A stretch of DNA of 64,000 bases, from assembly GCA_036927565.1 (NCBI GenBank), contig JAYESD010000004.1, positions 163,839,697 through 163,903,696 of the forward strand. The letters are read 5' to 3'. Below, one piece after another: positions 43,852-52,471 of the stretch. Within the stretch, counting starts at the first letter, position 1; each line of letters starts with the position of its first letter. The translations under genes were made by a program, and so were the position numbers. Source of the stretch: Tuctoria greenei. Lineage: Eukaryota > Streptophyta > Magnoliopsida > Poales > Poaceae. Below the pieces are notes generated by a model that saw nothing but the letters and a program-made list of their open reading frames with translations, did no database searches and was not told the origin of the DNA.

Positions 43852-46263
43852 ATGTCGGACATGAAGGAAGTCCAAAAGATCAACAACCAGGAAGAGATGA
43901 ACAATGACAAGCATCAAAAACTTGAGAAGTATCTCGAAGCCATTCAAGACTTTGACGATGATGATGAGGAGACATTGGAGCTGAAAGCTCTCCTTAGAAA
44001 GAAAGCGCTTTCCAAAGGGAAAGCCAAAATTGAAGAAAAGAAGAAGGGGAGTAGTCACACCGACTACTCCCGATATCCTTTTAATTATGACCGTTTAAAT
44101 TCTAACAGCAATCACTATCTATCCATTCCCCTTGGAAAAGCCCCACACTTCGATGGGAGTGACTACTCTATGTGGAGGCAAAACATGAAGATGCACTTGA
44201 TTTCCCTTAACCCAAGTTTATGGCATATTGTGTGCACAGGAATCAATATCCCAGATGATGACGAAGAGCTCACGCCAAGTCAAGAGCAAGCCATCCACAG
44301 GAATGCACAAGCCGCAGCCGTCATCACCTCATCTCTAAGTCGAGATGAATTCACAAAGGTGGACGGATTAGAAATTGCCAAAGAAATCTGGGATACCCTA
44401 CAAACAGCGCATGAAGGTGACAGACATGTGAGGGAAGCCAAGATTGAAATGATTGAGGGCGAACTAGGAAGGTTCGCGATTGAGGAAGATGAGTCACCCC
44501 AGGACATGTACAACAGACTGAAGACTCTCGTGAACAAGGTTCGATCATATGGGAGCAGAAAGTGGAATGATCACGAGGTTGTAAAGCTCATCCTTAGAGC
44601 TTTCATGCCTCGCAATGTTACACTTTGCTCTATGATCCGAGAGAGTCCGGGGTACAAGAAAATGACTCCTGATGAACTGCTTGGCAAGATCATTAACTTT
44701 GAGATGATGGAGAAGCAAGCCAAGCACGTAAAAGAAATAGCCGACCTCACATCGGCCAAGAAGAAGGGAGTTGCCCTAAAGTCCTCACTCAAGCCTTTAT
44801 CCAAAGAAGCAAGAGAAGCACAGCTTGAGGAGGACAGCGATGATGAAAGCAGCGAGCTAGATGAAGAAGATATGATTTTGTTCATGAAGAAGTTTAAGAG
44901 AATTATGAAGAAAAGACAAGGAACAAAATCAAATGAAGCAAAATACAAAGAAAGGACGAAGCCAAAGATGAGGCGGGCGTGCTATAACTGTGGTGAATAC
45001 AACCACTTTATAGTCGACTGCCCGTATGAGGACAATAAGAAGAAGAACAAAGAGTCCAAGCCTCAAGCAAAGAAGTTCTTCAAGAAGAAGAAACAAGCTG
45101 AACAAGCACACATTGGAAAGGAATGGGACTCAAACGATGAGTCTTCATCGTCCGATGAAGAAGAATTGGCTAGCATAGCCATCGAGAGCGTGTCCAAGAA
45201 ACCCACACTCTTTCCCACGCTCGGTGCAAAGAAGGCAAATGGGACTTGCCTCATGGCTAAGGAAGGTAAACGCAAGGTAAATATCAAAACTCCTTCCTTA
45301 CATTCTTATTCAAGTGATGATGATTTAGATAGTGATGAAGATATGCTAGCTGGTTTAGATAGAAAAACTGCTGCAAAAATGAAATTCTTGCTTAACCAAC
45401 TTGTTGAGAAGGAAGAGCTAATCGATCGTCAAGAAGACATGATTATCTCCCAAAAGGAGAAGCATGTGGAACTTGACAATCTTCTAGTTCATGAAAAGGA
45501 AAGAAGTCACTCACTAGAGCTTGAGCTAGCTTCAAGCAAGAAAACTTGCTTGGAGCTAACCAACTCAAATGTAGCAATCAAGGACCAACTTGATGACCTG
45601 ATCGAGGTCAACAAGATCCTTGAAGTGCAAATTGAGTCACTCAAGCTTAGTGAACCCTCCTCCTCTTCAAGCCTACCTTCTCAATCCACTTCAAGTAATA
45701 ATACTCATATCTGCAAATGTGAAAAGATAAACACCAGGTTGAAAGAAAAGTCCACCTCCACAAAGGACAAAAACCCTACCCAATGTGTAATATTTGACAA
45801 GAAAAGGATCAACTATGCACGTAGTGCATATTTGGTCCAAAGACCTCCAAATGTCAAGTATGGCATTGGTTATTCCTATGATGGAAAGCAAAGAGCTGGA
45901 AATCATAAGAATAACAAGGGAAAGATTACCTTTGTGAAAGGAGGACCCTCACAACCCGGCAGCACGAAATCTAAAAATCTGAACTCTCATGAAAACCGGA
46001 CTAGTCCGGTTGTGGTCCGGACAAGTCCGGTCATCCGGACAAGTCCGGTCACACAGACTAGTCCGACCAATAATCAGCAACAACTCCTGTTTAAAACCTT
46101 CGATGCTTCATATGTATTAATGAGAAACAATATTGGTAAAGTGTATGCTTATTATGCTGGGCCACGCCATGGGAACACAAAATCCCATGTGTGGGTGCCC
46201 AAATGTATTGTCACTAACCTCCAAGGACCCAAGCAAGCTTGGGTACCTAAAACCAAGGCGTAA
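43852..46263 (+). CDS. gag: Element C gag with coiled-coil tail (unspliced form, 803 aa)
   Basis: The ATG of MSDMKEVQKINNQ is the first in frame after the primer site; an upstream open extension begins with GTG in the LTR and is not used. Domains: acidic coiled N-terminus; copia capsid (SMWRQNMKMHLISLNPSLW, WDTLQTAHEGDRHVRE, LILRAFMPRNVTLCSM); acidic DEEDMILFMKKF; CCHC knuckle CYNCGEYNHFIVDCP; CLMAKEGKRK at 45250-45276. After that the tail (residues 476-803) has a long coiled coil (KMKFLLNQLVEKEELIDRQ onwards), a part with repeated RTSPV encoded by the LTR palindrome, and two WVPK boxes ending AWVPKTKA. The tail lies wholly within the candidate intron, so it would be absent from the spliced product. 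Gag forms the particle and packages RNA. Confidence 0.9.
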   Translation: MSDMKEVQKINNQEEMNNDKHQKLEKYLEAIQDFDDDDEETLELKALLRKKALSKGKAKIEEKKKGSSHTDYSRYPFNYDRLNSNSNHYLSIPLGKAPHFDGSDYSMWRQNMKMHLISLNPSLWHIVCTGINIPDDDEELTPSQEQAIHRNAQAAAVITSSLSRDEFTKVDGLEIAKEIWDTLQTAHEGDRHVREAKIEMIEGELGRFAIEEDESPQDMYNRLKTLVNKVRSYGSRKWNDHEVVKLILRAFMPRNVTLCSMIRESPGYKKMTPDELLGKIINFEMMEKQAKHVKEIADLTSAKKKGVALKSSLKPLSKEAREAQLEEDSDDESSELDEEDMILFMKKFKRIMKKRQGTKSNEAKYKERTKPKMRRACYNCGEYNHFIVDCPYEDNKKKNKESKPQAKKFFKKKKQAEQAHIGKEWDSNDESSSSDEEELASIAIESVSKKPTLFPTLGAKKANGTCLMAKEGKRKVNIKTPSLHSYSSDDDLDSDEDMLAGLDRKTAAKMKFLLNQLVEKEELIDRQEDMIISQKEKHVELDNLLVHEKERSHSLELELASSKKTCLELTNSNVAIKDQLDDLIEVNKILEVQIESLKLSEPSSSSSLPSQSTSSNNTHICKCEKINTRLKEKSTSTKDKNPTQCVIFDKKRINYARSAYLVQRPPNVKYGIGYSYDGKQRAGNHKNNKGKITFVKGGPSQPGSTKSKNLNSHENRTSPVVVRTSPVIRTSPVTQTSPTNNQQQLLFKTFDASYVLMRNNIGKVYAYYAGPRHGNTKSHVWVPKCIVTNLQGPKQAWVPKTKA

Positions 46264-46276
46264 CTTGTTTCTGCAG
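45277..46276 (+). other. Candidate regulated intron (exitron-like) between gag and pol of C
   Basis: Exactly 1000 nt. Donor CGCAAG|GTAAAT; acceptor TTGTTTCTGCAG|GCC with a pyrimidine-rich tract; a CACTAACCT branch-point-like site near 46212. Both borders are phase 0. Removal joins gag residue 475 to the protease frame A-Y-S-S-G-G, giving a predicted 1549-residue Gag-Pol. Element B lacks precisely this segment. A three-base AGG repeat at the borders means that a microhomology deletion in B is a formal alternative. Confidence 0.8.
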
Positions 46277-49200
46277 GCCTACTCCTCCGGTGGATCCAAA
46301 TGGGTGCTAGACAGTGGATGCACAAACCACATGACCGGAGAAAGGAGGATGTTTGTGGAGTATGAAGTGAACGAGGACCCAAATGAAGGGATCTACTTTG
46401 GAGACAACAGTCAAGGGAGGGTCCTCGGTACCGGTAAAATAGCCATATCCTCTGAACATACTCTTTCACATGTTTTGCACGTTGAATCTTTAGATTATAA
46501 CCTGCTGTCCATATCTCAATTGTGCGACAAGGGTTATAATTGCCTGTTTACTAACGAGGGTGTGATCGTCTCAAGAAGGAGCGATGGTTCTATTGCATTC
46601 AAGGGTATGTTGAAGGGAAAGCTTTACCTTGTTGACTTCAACAAGGATAAAGCCGAACTCGACACATGCTTGATTGCAAAGACCAACATGGGTTGGCTGT
46701 GGCATAGACGGCTGGCACATGTTGGTATGAGGAACCTTCAAAAACTCCTCAAGGGCGATCACATCCGAGGTTTGAAAGATGTTGTGTTTGAGAAAAACAG
46801 GCCATGTAGCGCGTGCCAAGCAGGGAAACAAGTTGGAGCACAGCATCCTGCGAAGAACATCATGACCACAACAAGACCGCTCGAACTACTTCATATGGAC
46901 TTGTTTGGTCCAATTGCTTACATAAGCATCGGCGGTAACAAGTATGGTTTAGTTGTTGTTGATGATTTTTCCCGCTTCACTTGGGTGTTCTTTTTGCATG
47001 ATAAATCAGAAACACAAGGGACACTCAAGAAGTTCTTCAAGCGAGCACAAAACGAATTTTCATTACAAATCAAGAGTATTCGGAGTGACAATGGCACGGA
47101 GTTCAAAAACATACAAGTGGAGGAGTACCTTGATGAAGAAGGAATCAAGCACGAATTTTCAGCACCATACTCCCCACAACAAAATGGAGTTGCCGAAAGG
47201 AAGAACCGCACGCTCATAGAAATGGCAAGAACTATGCTCGATGAATACAAGACTTCGGACCGATTTTGGGCGGAAGCAATCAACACAGCTTGCCACGCCA
47301 CAAATCGCCTCTATCTTCATCGACTACTAAAGAAGACCCCCTATGAGCTACTCACCGGTAACAAACCGAACATTTCATATTTTCGAGTCTTTGGTTCTCC
47401 TTGCTATATTTTAAACAAGAAGCCCAGGACTTCAAAGTTCGCTTCGAAGTCCGATGAAGGTTTCTTGCTTGGCTATGATTCGAACACTTACGCCTATCGT
47501 GTCTTCAACAAGTCCTCCGGACTTGTTGAAGTGGCACGTGACGTAGTGTTCGATGAAACTAATGGCTCCCAAAAGGAGCAAGTTGATCAATGTGAATTAG
47601 GTAAAGACGAAGCCCCCTATCAAGCATTGAAGAGAATGGCTCTAGGCGAAGTACGACCACAAGAGTCAACGTCACAAATACAAGATGAAAGTGAACCACA
47701 AGATGAACTCAACCATCAAGGGGGAGCCTCAATACAAGATCAACCACAGGAGTACGAACGTAATGAACAAATCAACGAGGACAACAACTCAGGGGGAGAA
47801 GAAGATGATCACCAACACACGACTCTCCAAGTACCACACCCAAGAGTGCACCAATGCATTCAAAGGGATCACCCGATCGACAACATCATCGGCGACATCC
47901 AAAAGGGAGTAACCACTAGATCTCGCATAGCAAATTTTTGTGAACATTACTCGTTTGTCTCCTTTTTGGAACCCCGCAGGACTGAGGATGCATTGAAGGA
48001 TCCGGACTGGGTAGTGGCGATGCAAGAAGAGTTGAACAATTTCAAGAGAAACGAGGTCTGGGAACTTGTGGCAAGACCCAATGCAAATGTTGTAGGCACC
48101 AAGTGGGTCTTCCGCAACAAGCAAGACGAACACGGTGTGGTAACAAGAAACAAGGCACGACTTGTGGCCAAAGGTTACTCACAAGTCGAAGGTTTGGATT
48201 TCGATGAAACTTTTGCTCCAGTAGCTAGGCTTGAATCAATTAGAATATTACTTGCATATGCTACTCACCATGATTTCAAGCTGTATCAAATGGACGTGAA
48301 AAGCGCCTTCCTCAACGGACCGATCAAGGAGGAGGTGTACGTGGAGCAACCACCCGGGTTTGAAGACGAAGAGTTCCCCGATCACGTGTATAAACTGCGT
48401 AAGGCTCTCTATGGCCTCAAACAAGCTCCTAGAGCTTGGTATGAGTGCCTTAGAGATTTTTTAATAGATAATGGTTTTCAAATTGGCAAAGTAGACTATA
48501 CGTTATTCACAAAAAATCTGGATAATGATCTTTTTATTTGCCAAATATATGTTGATGATATAATTTTTGGGTCAACTAACCAATCCTTCTGTGAAGAGTT
48601 TAGCAAAATTATGACAGAGAGATTCGAAATGTCGATGATGGGAGAATTGAAGTACTTCTTGGGATTCCAAGTGCGACAACAAAGGGAAGGAACTTTTATA
48701 AGCCAAACCAAGTACACGCAGGACATCCTCAAGAAGTTTGGCATGGACAAAGCAAAGCCGATAAAGACTCCCATGGCAACGAATGGGCACTTGGACCTCA
48801 ATGAAGATGGAACGAGCGTCGACCAAAAGGTATATCGCTCCATGATTGGATCTTTACTATATTTATGTGCATCTAGGCCAGACATCATGTTGAGTGTTTG
48901 CTTGTGTGCAAGATTTCAAGCCAACCCCAAGGAATGTCATTTGACAGCCGTTAAGAGAATCTTAAGATATTTAGTTCATACACCCAACCTTGGTCGTTGG
49001 TACCCAAAAGGCTCAAAATTCAATCTCATTGGGTATTCCGATGCAGATTATGCCGGGTGCAAAGTAGATAGAAAAAGTACTTCCGGCACTTGCCAATTTC
49101 TAGGAAGATCCTTAGTTTCTTGGTCATCCAAGAAACAGAATTCCATTGCATTATCCACAGCCGAAGCGGAGTATGTTGCAGCCGGGAGTTGTTGTGCACA

Positions 49201-49501
49201 ACTTCTTTGGATGCGACAAACTCTAAGGGATTATGGTTACAATATGAACCATATTCCTCTCCTTTGTGATAATGAGAGTGCCATTAAAATAGCACACAAT
49301 CCAGTTGAGCACTCTAGAACAAAACATATAGACATAAGACACCACTTCTTGAGAGACCATTCCATGAAAGGAGACATATCCATCTCTCATGTCAACACCC
49401 AAAAACAATTAGCCGACATATTCACCAAGCCCCTTGATGAAAAACGCTTTTGTGAACTCCGAAATGAGCTAAATGTTCTTGATTCTCGGAGTGTGGCTTG
49501 A
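46277..49501 (+). CDS. pol: Element C pol (PR-IN-RT-RH), expressed by joining to gag
   Basis: The frame is open from 46133, but no ATG suits a separate start; the first protease codons follow the splice acceptor. Protease: KWVLDSGCTNHMTG. Integrase: WHRRLAHVGMRNL and CSACQAGKQ (HHCC), then Asp in HMDLFGP (46894), Asp in RSDNGTEF (about 47083) and Glu in QQNGVAERKNRTL. RT: KWVFRNKQDEHG, DVKSAFLNG, LYGLKQAPRAWYE and active-site YVDDIIFG (48548). RNase H: GYSDADYAGCKVDRKST (49030), ALSTAEAEYVAAG, DNESAIKIAHNP, HIDIRHHFLRDH, ADIFTKPLDEKRF. Length and order are typical of Ty1/copia. No stop or frameshift and no missing catalytic residue is seen. Confidence 0.95.
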   Translation, partial: AYSSGGSKWVLDSGCTNHMTGERRMFVEYEVNEDPNEGIYFGDNSQGRVLGTGKIAISSEHTLSHVLHVESLDYNLLSISQLCDKGYNCLFTNEGVIVSRRSDGSIAFKGMLKGKLYLVDFNKDKAELDTCLIAKTNMGWLWHRRLAHVGMRNLQKLLKGDHIRGLKDVVFEKNRPCSACQAGKQVGAQHPAKNIMTTTRPLELLHMDLFGPIAYISIGGNKYGLVVVDDFSRFTWVFFLHDKSETQGTLKKFFKRAQNEFSLQIKSIRSDNGTEFKNIQVEEYLDEEGIKHEFSAPYSPQQNGVAERKNRTLIEMARTMLDEYKTSDRFWAEAINTACHATNRLYLHRLLKKTPYELLTGNKPNISYFRVFGSPCYILNKKPRTSKFASKSDEGFLLGYDSNTYAYRVFNKSSGLVEVARDVVFDETNGSQKEQVDQCELGKDEAPYQALKRMALGEVRPQESTSQIQDESEPQDELNHQGGASIQDQPQEYERNEQINEDNNSGGEEDDHQHTTLQVPHPRVHQCIQRDHPIDNIIGDIQKGVTTRSRIANFCEHYSFVSFLEPRRTEDALKDPDWVVAMQEELNNFKRNEVWELVARPNANVVGTKWVFRNKQDEHGVVTRNKARLVAKGYSQVEGLDFDETFAPVARLESIRILLAYATHHDFKLYQMDVKSAFLNGPIKEEVYVEQPPGFEDEEFPDHVYKLRKALYGLKQAPRAWYECLRDFLIDNGFQIGKVDYTLFTKNLDNDLFICQIYVDDIIFGSTNQSFCEEFSKIMTERFEMSMMGELKYFLGFQVRQQREGTFISQTKYTQDILKKFGMDKAKPIKTPMATNGHLDLNEDGTSVDQKVYRSMIGSLLYLCASRPDIMLSVCLCARFQANPKECHLTAVKRILRYLVHTPNLGRWYPKGSKFNLIGYSDADYAGCKVDRKSTSGTCQFLGRSLVSWSSKKQNSIALSTAEAEYVAAGSCCAQLLWMRQTLRDYGYNMNHIPLLCDNESAIKIAHNPVEHSRTKHIDIRHHFLRDHSMKGDISISHVNTQKQLADIFTKPLDEKRFCELRNELNVLDSRSVA
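47718..47806 (+). other. Two internal polypurine tracts in the IN-RT linker of C
   Basis: CAAGGGGGAGCC (47717-47728) and CAGGGGGAGAAGAAG (47790-47804) resemble the terminal tract AAAAAGGGGGAGAT. B has both at matching places (39234 and 39307) and A has one (minus, 31339-31349). They lie in an otherwise variable acidic linker. A role as central plus-strand primers is inferred. Confidence 0.5.
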
Positions 49502-50480
49502 AAAGTTGCATACCTGTATGTTTCTTCAAAATTTTGATTGAATTGTGAAAATCATCCCTCTTCACTTTTCTCTCGAAAACTATGTCAATTATTAGATCTT
49601 GATGAATTTTGATCATAGTATGATTGTTGTTTGCTTACTGGTCAAATTCATCAAGATTATTTGAATTGTTTTGTCTCTCTAATCTCTAATATTGAACCTT
49701 CAAATATATATGAATGGGCTATGCATTTCTCTCCTGGTGACCACGGACAAGTCCGTGGTTACCCGGACTAGTCCGCCCATTGCAGACTTGTCCGCAGAGT
49801 GCCGGTTAGGCCGGACTAGTCCGACAGACCACGGACTAGTCCGATATAAGTCTCTAGACGACTTCGGACTAGTCCGGTCATGTCCGGACTTGTCCGATTT
49901 TTCGTGTCCTTAACCCTAGCCGCCACCAAACCCTAATTCATTCACTCTCACACTCGCCCCAAGCATTCTCTCTCTTGCGCTCGAGCTCCCAAGGCAAATA
50001 CTCGATTCCTCCGTCGAAAAGCCTCAAACTTGGGCGGAGATCAAGCTTGAAGACTCGGGGATTGAAGTTAGCGGACAAGTCCGGCCTCCAACCCCCAAAA
50101 TCTCAAGCCTCCTTCGATTTCTTGGTAAATTTTCTTCAAACCCTAAGAAATCGCAAATTTCTCCATTGCTTATCGTTTGGCCTAGCATTCTTCACTAGTT
50201 ACATGTCCAATAGATGTACTACGTGTATGCTAGACTATTTTTGGCTTAGGGATCAAATTTTACCCAATCTGTTAGGTTTTTGCGGATGAACACCGGACTA
50301 GTCCGGTCCAGGTACGGACAAGTCCGGTCCACCGGACTAGTCCGTGCCTGTGCACCGGACAAGTCCGTTGTTTCTGAACCAAAACCTAATTCCTTCATTC
50401 CCTAATGCCTTCCATTGCCATATTATCTCACCAATACCTTGTATAACCTGTATTTTTCCTTGATCACTCATTCTCAGATC
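49502..50480 (+). promoter_or_regulatory. Element C region between pol and ORF3: motif clusters and candidate leader intron
   Basis: Seven GGACWAGTCC-type motifs lie at 49744-49895, one at about 50073 and four at 50292-50370. Candidate intron: CTTG|GTAAAT (50125) to CATTCTCAG (50477), 3 bases before the ORF3 ATG, with a long pyrimidine-rich tract. B has the same donor, acceptor and motif clusters. No clear TATA box was found. An independent ORF3 promoter is inferred. Confidence 0.55.
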
Positions 50481-52013
50481 ATGTCGAGCTCTGACTACGA
50501 AATGTCCGATTTTGAGTCCGAAGTGGCACCTCGGCCCTCGGCGGGTCTTGGCAAGAAACGCCAAGAGAAACCCTCCGAGCCAGCTCCCTCACCTCCCCAA
50601 GTCAGAAGGAAAGTGTGTGTGAAGAAAGCTGCATCGAAGGCCGGCACCTCCTCAAGTGGCCTTCGACAAACCAAAGGAAAGGGCAAAGGAGTTGCCACAG
50701 GGCCAGTTGGGCCCCTCAAGCTGCATGCCCCCAGAGAAGGGGCCCGGGACCCAAATGAAGAGAAGTTCACTGGCAAGGGCAGCGAGGTGTCTGCTAAGCT
50801 GAGAGGGGTAGACTGCTATGCAAGATCCAAGCAAGCAGCAGATGGCAGATTTTGGTCCAATTTCCACTCGGACTTCTACAAATTGGTCTATTTGCCTATG
50901 AAGACCCCAGTGGTGCGCAGTCAATGGATTGACTGGGCCCACCTGGAGAAGAAGAAGTGTGCAGCCTTTGATGAGGTTATTGCAGCTGCTGAGAAACACG
51001 GACTGAAGGACTTGTTTGCCTTCAGATATAACTGGAATGATGAAGTGATTGCACAGTTTTATGCAACATGCCACTTCTCCAGTGAAGACGAGGAAAGTGT
51101 GACTTGGATGACTCATGGATCCAAGTACTCAATTACTCAAGAAGAGTTTGCCAGTTTGCTGCACCTTGAGTCTGGAGGACATGACCACCTCATTATCCAC
51201 AACATAGGGGTCATTGAGAGGGACAGGATGAAGTTCATGTATGAGCCCAACTCCAAGTATGTCCCTCCCTCTACCAAGAATATGAAGCCTTTCTTTGTTG
51301 TGCTCAATAGAGTCCTCCGGAAGACAATAGCCCCCAAGGATGGGGATGCAGGGAGTGTACAAGGCTACCTCCGGACCCTGATGAGGGTCATAAGCAAGGA
51401 CAGAAAGTTTGATGTGGCTGACTATATCTGGAATGATATGGTCAATATCTCAAGCACCCCCAACCGATCCTGTGGCTATGCCCCCTACTTGATGTTTATG
51501 ATCGAGAAGGTCACAGGGATCGAGTTCGTGAAGGATGTGGAGCACACTCCACTGAGGCCTCAGAAGCCTCAGCCAGTAATTGTCCAAGCTCCTCCATCGC
51601 CGGCCTCAAGCCCCGAGGCACCGGCAAGACAAGAAGAAGCTGCTAGGGAAGCCCCTAAGAAAGGATCCGCCAGTGGGATCCTGAAGTACTTGGTGTCTCT
51701 TCTCTCCTCCTGCAAGAAAACTGAAGTGAAGCTTCATAAGCTCAACCAGAAGAGGAAAGAAGACATGAGGTACATAAAAGCAAATGTGAAGCAGCTGAGT
51801 GAGAAACTGGAGATCAACCCAATAGGGTCTCCAGTCATTTCTGAAAACTCTGATCTGGACGTCACTGAACTCAGCCCCTTGACTACATCCGAGCTTGCCT
51901 ATTTTGGCATTGGGGGCTCGAGCAGCTCCGTTCCTCCTCCTCCCTCTCAACCTCGCCAAGAAGAAAGCGATGAAGATGATGAAGACGATGAGAGGACTGA
52001 CAGCGAAGAGTGA
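50481..52013 (+). CDS. Element C ORF3, 510-aa protein of unknown function
   Basis: The ATG of MSSSDYEMSDFESEVAP is the first after the acceptor-like CAG. N-terminus: acidic, then basic and Pro-rich (SPPQVRRKVCVKKAASKA, KGKGKGVATGPVGPLKL), nuclear-signal-like. Middle (residues about 130-380): a globular domain with RFWSNFHSDFYKLVYLPMKT, LKDLFAFRYNWNDEVIAQFY, VTWMTHGSKYSITQEEF and YLRTLMRVISKDRKFD. This is the plant 'putative transposon/retrotransposon protein' type seen also in Athila ORF1-like proteins. Then a Pro-rich hinge, a short coiled coil (KLHKLNQKRKEDMRYIK) and an acidic end (EESDEDDEDDERTDSEE). No signal peptide or membrane segment, so it is not evidently an envelope protein. Intact, and conserved in position in A and B. 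Confidence 0.85.
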   Translation: MSSSDYEMSDFESEVAPRPSAGLGKKRQEKPSEPAPSPPQVRRKVCVKKAASKAGTSSSGLRQTKGKGKGVATGPVGPLKLHAPREGARDPNEEKFTGKGSEVSAKLRGVDCYARSKQAADGRFWSNFHSDFYKLVYLPMKTPVVRSQWIDWAHLEKKKCAAFDEVIAAAEKHGLKDLFAFRYNWNDEVIAQFYATCHFSSEDEESVTWMTHGSKYSITQEEFASLLHLESGGHDHLIIHNIGVIERDRMKFMYEPNSKYVPPSTKNMKPFFVVLNRVLRKTIAPKDGDAGSVQGYLRTLMRVISKDRKFDVADYIWNDMVNISSTPNRSCGYAPYLMFMIEKVTGIEFVKDVEHTPLRPQKPQPVIVQAPPSPASSPEAPARQEEAAREAPKKGSASGILKYLVSLLSSCKKTEVKLHKLNQKRKEDMRYIKANVKQLSEKLEINPIGSPVISENSDLDVTELSPLTTSELAYFGIGGSSSSVPPPPSQPRQEESDEDDEDDERTDSEE

Positions 52014-52471
52014 AGCCCTAGGACCTCCCTCTCTCTCTTTTTGGTGTCTTGATGCCAAAGGGGGAGAGATTGAGGGGGAGCTTCTAGACTTAGCTTTAGC
52101 TGCATAGAATGCGAGGAGAGAGTCTCCATGTATTTTCTATTTGTGATTGTAATTGTTTAACGCTATTTTCATATCATGTTTGGTCCTATGTTAAATTGCT
52201 CAGTTAATTTGCAAGTGTGTGATGAAATCTGAATTTTTGCTCCTGAAATGCTATATTCACTTGATGTTAGTTGATCAATGCAAATTCTGTCATTCTTAAT
52301 GCATTCATGCTCTTAGTATGCATCCCACCATAAAGAATGCACATATGAATGATTCTCTTGTTGCTTGATGCATTTTTGAGTCATATGTGCACACTTTATG
52401 AAAAATCTCATTTTATACCTCATTTTGTGAAATCTCAATTGGTTGTCATCAATCACCAAAAAGGGGGAGAT
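52014..52471 (+). other. Element C 3' untranslated region with two polypurine tracts
   Basis: Shortly after the ORF3 stop comes GGTGTCTTGATGCCA followed by AAGGGGGAGAGATTG and GAGGGGGAGC (52042-52082), conserved in A and B. The terminal tract AAAAAGGGGGAGAT abuts the LTR at 52472. The sequence between is AT-rich and non-coding. Confidence 0.8.

Noticed and set aside
46133..46276. Pol of C starting at its own upstream codon, or +1 frameshift in the 131-base gag/pol overlap
   Set aside because: The open start is TTG, internal ATGs have no initiation rationale and no slippery motif was recognised; splicing explains B as well. Not excluded experimentally.
50481..52013. ORF3 as an envelope gene
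   Set aside because: Position resembles env-like genes, but no signal peptide, transmembrane segment or glycoprotein-like Cys pattern is visible; the protein looks nuclear and acidic/basic.
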